Of a stretch of DNA of 10,963 bases, positions 7,071 to 10,963 are shown one piece after another. Every line of letters begins with the position of its first letter. Position 1 is the first letter of the stretch. The stretch lies in NCBI GenBank assembly GCA_021785115.1, contig JAJYGO010000091.1:1-10963 (forward strand). The letters run 5' to 3'. The translations under genes were made by a program, and so were the position numbers. The stretch comes from Chloroflexota bacterium. Lineage in GTDB: Bacteria; Chloroflexota; Limnocylindria; Limnocylindrales; CSP1-4. The notes under the pieces were generated by a model. The model searched no databases and had not been told where the DNA came from. It saw only the letters and a program-made list of their open reading frames with translations.

Positions 7071-7835
7071 CTACACGGTGATCCTGCGGCGGTACGCGAC
7101 CATCGCGAGCACGTAGGTGACGACGAGGATCCCCACACACCAGGCGAGGGCGACCCACATCTCGTTGCCGACCGGCTGCCGGGTGAACAGGTCGCGGACC
7201 GTGTCGACGATCGAGGTCATGGGCTGGTCTTCCGCGAAGATCCGCACCGGGCCGGGCATGGTCCTGGTGGGCACGAAGGCCGAGCTGACGAACGGCAGGA
7301 AGATGATCGGGTAGGCGAAGCCACTGGCACCGGTGGCGGATGTCGCGGTCAGTCCGGGGATGACGGCGAGCCAGGTCAGCGCCAGCGTGAACAGGACTAG
7401 GATGCCGGCGACCTCGAGCAGCGCCAGCACTCCCGCCGAGGTGCGGAAGCCGATGAGGAAGGCAACCAGCAGGACCAGCGCGAGGGCGACGAGATTGGCG
7501 ACGACCGAGGTCAGGACGTGCGCCCAGAGTACGGACGACCGCGCGATCGGCATGGCCTGGAGGCGTTCGAAGATGCCGCTCTGCATGTCCAGGAAGAGCC
7601 GGAATGCGGTGTAGGAGATGCCCGACGCGATGGTGATGAGCAGGATGCCCGGCAGCTGGTAGTCGACATAGGAGACCGACCCGGTGTTGATCGCACCGCC
7701 GAAGACATAGACGAACATCAGCATGTAGGCAATCGGCATGATCGCGGTCGTGATGATCGTGTCCGGGCTGCGCAGGATGTGGCGGAGGGATCGTCCCAGC
7801 AGGACGGCGGTCTCGCCGAAGAAGTTCGCGGTCAC
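7071..7835 (-). CDS. ABC-2 type transporter permease (DrrB-like)
   Basis: Encodes 254 residues with about six predicted membrane helices (roughly 26-46, 60-80, 103-128, 136-158, 170-190, 228-248), the size and layout of DrrB-type exporters. The cytoplasmic segment ERLQAMPIARSSVLWAHV between helices 2 and 3 is the conserved ABC-2 coupling region. It should pair with the ATPase encoded just upstream to export a hydrophobic drug or lipid. Start GTG 7835 overlaps the ATPase stop as GTGA, so translation is coupled. The gene ends only 14 nt from the convergent tdh stop, with no terminator hairpin visible between them. The substrate cannot be told; the TetR regulator next door argues for a toxic small molecule rather than a housekeeping lipid. 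Confidence 0.88.
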   Translation of the reverse strand: MTANFFGETAVLLGRSLRHILRSPDTIITTAIMPIAYMLMFVYVFGGAINTGSVSYVDYQLPGILLITIASGISYTAFRLFLDMQSGIFERLQAMPIARSSVLWAHVLTSVVANLVALALVLLVAFLIGFRTSAGVLALLEVAGILVLFTLALTWLAVIPGLTATSATGASGFAYPIIFLPFVSSAFVPTRTMPGPVRIFAEDQPMTSIVDTVRDLFTRQPVGNEMWVALAWCVGILVVTYVLAMVAYRRRITV

Positions 7836-8662
7836 CGTGGTTCACTGCTCTCGGGAGCTGTGGCTGCCGGTCGCGACGCCGCTGCCGGCCTGGCGTCGCC
7901 GTCGCGGACGATGGCGAGGAAGATGTCCTCGAGAGTCGGCTGTTTCTCGACGTATTCGACCGTTGCGGGAGGCAGGAGCCGCCGGAGCTCGGCGAGTGTG
8001 CCGTTCACCTTGATGCGACCCTCGTGGAGGATCGCGATCCGGTCGGCGAGCTGTTCGGCCTCGTCGAGGTACTGGGTGGTGAGCAAGACGGTGGTGCCGT
8101 GGCCGGCGAGCTCCTTCACGGCCCGCCACACCTCGAGGCGAGCCTCGGGGTCGAGCCCGGTCGTCGGCTCATCGAGGAAGATGAGCGGCGGATCCCCGAT
8201 GAGGCTCATCGCGATGTCGAGGCGCCGGCGCATGCCGCCGGAGTAGGTCGAGACCCTCCGTCCCGCAGCATCACCCAGCCCGAACCGCTCGAGCAGGCCG
8301 TCGGCGATCCTGCCCGCGTCCCTGAGGTGCCGCAGGCGGGCGATCAGGACGAGGTTCTCCCGGCCGCTCAGGATCTCATCGACGGCCGCGAACTGGCCGG
8401 TGAGGCTGATCGATCGCCGCACGTCCGGAGCCTGCGCGACGACGTCGAAGCCGTTGACGGTGGCCGTCCCCGCGTCGACCCGCAGCAGCGTGGACAGGAT
8501 CTTCACGACCGTGGTCTTGCCCGCTCCGTTGGAGCCGAGCAGGGCGAAGATGGTGCCCCGCTCGATGTCGAAGTCCACGCCGCGGAGCACCTGCAACTCC
8601 CCGTAGGACTTCTCCAGGCCCTGCACGCGGATGGCAGGCCCGGGCGCCGGATACGTGGTCAT
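7832..8662 (-). CDS. ABC transporter ATP-binding protein (DrrA-like)
   Basis: Encodes 276 residues. Walker A is GSNGAGKTT (43-51), the signature is YSGGMRRRLDIA (140-151), Walker B is LIFLDEP (160-166) with catalytic Glu165, and the D-loop is TTGLD. The switch position is Gln197 (TTQYLDEAEQLADRI) instead of His, as in daunorubicin-resistance DrrA proteins. The end segment PTLEDIFLAIV matches the LEDxFLxL tail element of that subfamily. A Pro/Ala-rich stretch closes the protein. It powers the permease encoded immediately downstream, overlapping it by 4 nt. ATG 8662 is preceded by a weak purine-rich AAGAGAAG. A GATAAC hexamer (8686-8691, minus strand) next to the operator palindrome is a plausible -10. 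Regulation by the divergent TetR protein is likely; the substrate is unknown. Confidence 0.9.
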   Translation of the reverse strand: MTTYPAPGPAIRVQGLEKSYGELQVLRGVDFDIERGTIFALLGSNGAGKTTVVKILSTLLRVDAGTATVNGFDVVAQAPDVRRSISLTGQFAAVDEILSGRENLVLIARLRHLRDAGRIADGLLERFGLGDAAGRRVSTYSGGMRRRLDIAMSLIGDPPLIFLDEPTTGLDPEARLEVWRAVKELAGHGTTVLLTTQYLDEAEQLADRIAILHEGRIKVNGTLAELRRLLPPATVEYVEKQPTLEDIFLAIVRDGDARPAAASRPAATAPESSEPR

Positions 8663-8690
8663 CGTCTTCTCTTCGTGCTTCCCGTGTTAT

Positions 8691-8708
8691 CGCCGTACGC
8701 ATACGGCG
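8691..8708. promoter_or_regulatory. Operator-like palindrome 1 in the ABC/TetR divergent gap
   Basis: CGCCGTA-CGCA-TACGGCG is a perfect 7-bp inverted repeat. It starts on the last base of a GATAAC -10-like element reading toward the ABC genes, so bound repressor would block that promoter. The half-site recurs at 8737-8743, which supports a specific binding site. Confidence 0.6.
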
Positions 8709-8731
8709 TAGACCCATGCGCGGCAGTGTAG

Positions 8732-8746
8732 GTATGCGCCGTATAC
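8732..8746. promoter_or_regulatory. Operator-like palindrome 2, over the tetR -10 box
   Basis: GTATGCGCCGTATAC is a 15-bp palindrome with one mismatched pair. It contains the same CGCCGTA half-site as palindrome 1 and overlaps the tetR -10 hexamer TATACT. This suits autorepression by the TetR-family protein. Confidence 0.55.
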
Positions 8747-8747
8747 T
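8742..8747 (+). promoter_or_regulatory. -10 box TATACT of the tetR gene, giving a near-leaderless mRNA
   Basis: TATACT matches the TATAAT consensus at five of six positions and ends 9 nt before ATG 8757. A start about 6-10 nt downstream leaves a leader of 0-4 nt, consistent with the absence of any ribosome site before this ATG. No clear -35 is seen. Confidence 0.5.
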
Positions 8748-8756
8748 TGTCAACCG

Positions 8757-9533
8757 ATGGAACCGGGGCATGCGGTGGACGGGATACGGGAGGCGCAGGG
8801 GCGGCCCGGTCTCACCCGCGAGGCCGTCGTTGCTCGGGCGCTCGAGATCGGCACGGCCGAGGGACTCGAGGCGGTGACCCTGCGGCGCCTCGCGCAGGAG
8901 CTCGGCGTCACGCCGATGGCCCTCTACCGGCACGTCCGGGACAAGCAGGACCTCATCAACGCGATGACGGAGGCGGTCCTCGACGGGATCTCCGTGACCG
9001 CCGGGCTTCGACCCGAGATGCCCTGGACCGAACGGATGCGCCTGGCGATCGACAACTACCGGGAGCAGATCGAGGCGCGCCCACTCGCCCTGCCCCTCAG
9101 CATCGCCTACACGGGCGACGGCTCAGCGGGTCCGCTGGGCTTCTGGAGGCAGCTGGAGGAGCTCCTGGCCATCCTGCTCGATGCGGGGTTCGGGCGACGG
9201 GAGGCGATCGTCCAGATCCGCATGATCTCGCTGCTCCTGGCGGGCTACATGCTGCTCCTCCAGCAGGGCGCACCCGCGGACGCGGCGTCCCTGGACGCCC
9301 ACCAGATCGACCTCATGAGGCGACGCTTCGTGCTGGCGCAGCTGAGCCTGCCCCGCGACGAGTTCCCGAACCTGGTCGAGAGCGCGGAGGATACGGCCGA
9401 GGTCTGGCTGGGCGATCCGCACCGCTGGTGGCAGCACACGGTCGACCTCATCATCTTCGGCCTGGAGCGAATGCTCGAGCGAGAGCGCGTCGGATTGCGG
9501 CCGGAAGACCGTGCCCCGCAATCGGGGGCCTGA
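8757..9533 (+). CDS. TetR/AcrR-family transcriptional repressor
   Basis: Encodes 258 residues. An N-terminal tail (1-17) precedes the TetR DNA-binding region, with the helix-turn-helix at about 41-60 (TLRRLAQELGVTPMALYRHV) and the usual following helix KQDLINAM. The remainder is an all-helical ligand-binding and dimerisation domain resembling the class found with TetR(C-1)-type regulators, with a Trp-rich end (WLGDPHRWWQH). It is divergent from the DrrAB-type genes; the shared 94-nt gap holds two related palindromes, so it most likely represses both the exporter and itself until a small ligand binds. There is no ribosome site before ATG 8757, and a -10 box 9 nt upstream indicates leaderless translation. 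The inducer is unknown. The family call is firm; the target assignment is inference from layout. Confidence 0.9.
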   Translation: MEPGHAVDGIREAQGRPGLTREAVVARALEIGTAEGLEAVTLRRLAQELGVTPMALYRHVRDKQDLINAMTEAVLDGISVTAGLRPEMPWTERMRLAIDNYREQIEARPLALPLSIAYTGDGSAGPLGFWRQLEELLAILLDAGFGRREAIVQIRMISLLLAGYMLLLQQGAPADAASLDAHQIDLMRRRFVLAQLSLPRDEFPNLVESAEDTAEVWLGDPHRWWQHTVDLIIFGLERMLERERVGLRPEDRAPQSGA

Positions 9534-9618
9534 AACGCGTCGACACGGCGCGCGTTACCGATCTCGAACGCTCGGCGGCCTTCATGTGGATACTGCCTCG
9601 GGGTGCCAGCGCCAGCGG

Positions 9619-9626
9619 TGGTACCA
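9619..9626. promoter_or_regulatory. Palindrome TGGTACCA and TACCAT box before vapB
   Basis: A perfect 8-bp palindrome ends one base before ATG 9628. It overlaps TACCAT (9622-9627), a TANNNT-type -10 that would start transcription near 9634. It is a candidate VapB or VapBC autoregulatory site. The evidence is short-motif only. Confidence 0.35.
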
Positions 9627-9627
9627 T

Positions 9628-9849
9628 ATGTCGGTGGACAAGACGACGATCTACCTGCCCGCCGAGCTCAAGGCGGCGATCCGGAGGGCAGCCCGGCGCC
9701 GGGGCGTATCCGAGGCGCAGGTGATCCGGGATTCCATTGCCAGCGCCGTTGCCGGTGAGCGGCCACGTCCACGTGGCGCCCTGTTTCACAGCGCTGCGCC
9801 GATTGCCCGCGACGTGGACGCGCACCTGGCAGGGTTCGGCGAGCGGTGA
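9628..9849 (+). CDS. vapB: VapB-type ribbon-helix-helix antitoxin (VapB26-like)
   Basis: Encodes 73 residues. The N-terminal half, DKTTIYLPAELKAAI followed by RRRGVSEAQVIRDSI, is a ribbon-helix-helix DNA-binding fold: one beta strand and two helices that dimerise and bind the operon's own promoter. The C-terminal part, PRGALFHSAAPIARDVDAHLAGFGER, is the expected toxin-neutralising tail. It closely resembles, from memory, M. tuberculosis VapB26 (Rv0581), which begins MDKTTVYLP. For that reason GTG 9634, giving VDKTT and lying 6 nt after a TACCAT box, is a serious alternative start; I kept ATG 9628, which has a weak GGTGG upstream. The stop overlaps the toxin start by 4 nt (GTGA). Confidence 0.85.
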   Translation: MSVDKTTIYLPAELKAAIRRAARRRGVSEAQVIRDSIASAVAGERPRPRGALFHSAAPIARDVDAHLAGFGER

Positions 9850-10253
9850 TCGTCGACACGAGCGCCCTGCTCGCGTTCTTCGACGCCGACGAGCCGGATC
9901 ACGACGCCGTGTCCCGCATCCTCAGCGCGACCACGGAGCCGCTCGTCGTGTCTCCGTACGTCGTGGCCGAGCTCGACTACCTGGTGGGATCGCGTCTCGG
10001 CGTCTCGGCGGAACTCGCCGTCCTGAGGGAGCTGGCCGGCGGCGCCTGGGACCTGGCTCCCTTCGGACCCGAGGATCTTGCCGAGGCCGCCTCGGTCGTG
10101 GACCGCTACGCGGACCAGTCGATCGGCGTGGCGGACGCGTCGAACGTGATCCTCGCCGCGCGCTACCAGACCCGGACCATCGTGACCCTCGATCGGCGGC
10201 ACTTCGAGGTGGTCAGGCCGCTTGGCGGCGGCCGTTTCACGATCCTGCCGTGA
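9846..10253 (+). CDS. vapC: VapC-type PIN-domain ribonuclease toxin (VapC26-like)
   Basis: Encodes 135 residues, the usual VapC length. The acidic metal-binding residues of the PIN fold are all present: Asp4 (MIVDTSALLA), Glu42 (VVAELDYL), Asp97 (GVADASN) and Asp116 (TLDRRHF). The sequence strongly recalls M. tuberculosis VapC26 (Rv0582), including SPYVVAELDYLV, LRELAGGAW and the end RPLGGGRFT. VapC26 is reported to cut the sarcin-ricin loop of 23S rRNA and stop translation; the same target is likely here but inferred. The GTG start lies inside the antitoxin stop, so translation is coupled. The pair is complete, with no sign of decay. It stands alone between the regulator and the VOC gene, consistent with a mobile module, though no attachment site is visible. 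Confidence 0.9.
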   Translation: MIVDTSALLAFFDADEPDHDAVSRILSATTEPLVVSPYVVAELDYLVGSRLGVSAELAVLRELAGGAWDLAPFGPEDLAEAASVVDRYADQSIGVADASNVILAARYQTRTIVTLDRRHFEVVRPLGGGRFTILP

Positions 10254-10501
10254 CCGCGCGGTCTCGCCCGGAACACGATGGAGACGCGCCTGCCGCCCTG
10301 CGGTGCGAGGCGGGCGACCCGCACCAACGGTACGTGCCTGCACGCGATGGTGCGCAGCAGCCACGACCCGGATGCCGTATTGCCAACAGGCGCTGACGTA
10401 TCCGAAGCTCGCGCGGCTGGTTCCGGCTGTGGATCCGACCGTCCGACCCGACAGCTCGCAGGCGACGCACCCGCGGCGAGGACCGTGCTAGGGTGCCGCG
10501 C
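10254..10501. other. Gap between vapC and the VOC gene
   Basis: No convincing reading frame on either strand: the open frames here are Arg/Pro/Ala-rich and lack ribosome sites. The only element I can support is the TAGGGT promoter box at its right end. It could hold a decayed gene, but nothing identifies one. Confidence 0.4.
10489..10494 (+). promoter_or_regulatory. -10 box TAGGGT of the VOC gene (leaderless type)
   Basis: TAGGGT ends 7 nt before ATG 10502, the spacing expected when transcription starts on the A of the start codon. There is no ribosome site before this ATG. This is the common leaderless arrangement of actinobacteria and some relatives. Confidence 0.55.
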
Positions 10502-10888
10502 ATGTTTACCACCGGGTTCGTCAACCTCTACACCCGCGACATCGAGGCCGGCCTTCGCTTCTACCGGGACCTCCTCGGCTTCGAGGAGACCTTCCGCACG
10601 CCAGCCATCGGCACCCCGGAGCACGTCGAGCTCACACTCCACGGGTTCGGTGTCGGCCTGGGCACCGTGGAGGCCGCGAAGCGGGTCCACGGCGTCGACA
10701 CGGCACCCGGCAGCCCTGCCATGGTGCTCGTCATCTGGGCCGACGATGTCGACCGGGCCTTCGAACGGTTGACCTCCGCTGGGACGCCGGTGGTCCAGCC
10801 CCCGCACGCCAGCGGCAAACACAACCGCAGCGCCCTGCTGCGCGACCCCGACGGGAACCTCGTGGAGATCGTGGCGCGGGTGGCCTGA
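10502..10888 (+). CDS. VOC/glyoxalase-fold family protein
   Basis: Encodes 128 residues with the two beta-alpha-beta-beta-beta halves of the vicinal-oxygen-chelate fold. The first half has VNLYTRDIEAGLRFYRDLLGF (7-27). The second has VLVIWADDVDRAFERLTSAG (75-94) and ends in the typical LLRDPDGNLVEIV (112-124). Glu122 is the expected C-terminal metal ligand. The first-strand ligand position carries Asn8 where His is common, so this may not be a classical glyoxalase I; family members also include dioxygenases and antibiotic-binding proteins. ATG 10502 is preferred to GTG 10493 because a TAGGGT box lies 7 nt before it and no Shine-Dalgarno exists. The gene appears to be a single unit, and its substrate is unknown. 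Confidence 0.87.
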   Translation: MFTTGFVNLYTRDIEAGLRFYRDLLGFEETFRTPAIGTPEHVELTLHGFGVGLGTVEAAKRVHGVDTAPGSPAMVLVIWADDVDRAFERLTSAGTPVVQPPHASGKHNRSALLRDPDGNLVEIVARVA

Positions 10889-10905
10889 GCGCGAGCCGCG
10901 GCGAC

Positions 10906-10963
10906 TCAGCCGTCTGCGGGCGCGGACGCGGGCTCCGGGCGCGGAGTCAGCGCGCGGCGGCCC
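10906..10963 (-). CDS. Possible C-terminal end of a minus-strand gene running off the window
   Basis: From the right edge the minus strand reads RRALTPRPEPASAPADG and then TGA at 10906-10908, using G/C-ending codons throughout apart from one each of ACT and GCA. It looks like the Pro/Ala-rich tail of a protein convergent with the VOC gene, whose stop is 17 nt away. With only 18 codons this is a guess from style; such tails also occur by chance in GC-rich DNA. Confidence 0.3.
   Translation of the reverse strand, partial: GRRALTPRPEPASAPADG

Noticed and set aside
4747..7845. 1032-codon open frame on the minus strand
   Set aside because: It runs antisense to the hemerythrin, HAD and tdh genes and out of frame through the permease gene, all of which have clear family motifs. 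Its product is Arg/His/Gly/Pro-rich without domains; GC-rich DNA commonly yields such shadow frames.
8030..8075. Gln instead of His in the ABC switch loop as a defect
   Set aside because: Gln at this position (197) is the usual residue in DrrA-type ATPases, so it is a subfamily mark, not a mutation.
1..10963. CRISPR array, tRNA, rRNA, IS element or phage attachment site
   Set aside because: No regularly spaced repeats, cloverleaf-like segments, transposase motifs or flanking terminal repeats were seen on reading both strands by eye; a tool search could still find a weak one.

Overview
The window is GC-rich DNA of bacterial chromosomal character, with mostly G/C third codon positions, several GTG starts and 4-nt gene overlaps. 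Two or three genes seem to be transcribed without a leader, from TANNNT-type -10 boxes. This composition, together with a secreted glutamic (G1) peptidase, a DrrAB-type ABC pair and a mycobacterial-type VapBC module, fits a soil Chloroflexota or Actinobacteriota relative. That placement is inference: there is no rRNA or other marker here. No plasmid, phage, IS or CRISPR signature was seen.

Layout. (1) 258-698 (+) is an unrecognised small helical protein. (2) 699-1220 holds no convincing complete gene. It contains a probable C-terminal remnant of a secreted protein on the minus strand and a few hairpins. (3) 1221-4574 (+) is a two-gene cell-surface unit: a lipoprotein with long aspartate-phased heptads, then 48 nt later a large secreted G1 (eqolisin) peptidase carrying three tandem ~83-residue beta modules and a separate C-terminal domain. 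Codon use here is visibly more relaxed than in the neighbours. A hairpin at 4671-4702 probably ends the unit. (4) 4870-5865 (+) is a hemerythrin-like protein followed by a small soluble HAD protein, behind a sigma70-like promoter, then 6028-7056 (+), a textbook L-threonine 3-dehydrogenase. (5) 7071-8662 (-) is a DrrAB-type ABC exporter whose genes overlap by 4 nt, divergent from a TetR-family regulator at 8757-9533 (+). The 94-nt divergent gap has two related operator-like palindromes, one of them over the regulator's -10 box. (6) 9628-10253 (+) is a VapBC toxin-antitoxin pair resembling M. tuberculosis VapBC26. (7) 10502-10888 (+) is a VOC/glyoxalase-fold protein with a leaderless-type promoter. 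A minus-strand gene may run off the right edge.

Functional reading. The clearest self-contained circuits are the TetR/DrrAB efflux unit, likely autoregulated and induced by its ligand, and VapBC. The least described item is the lipoprotein plus multi-module G1 peptidase pair, which looks like an extracellular, possibly acid-active degradative unit; any cooperation between the two proteins is inferred from adjacency. I did not find a clear-cut new defence or biosynthetic system.
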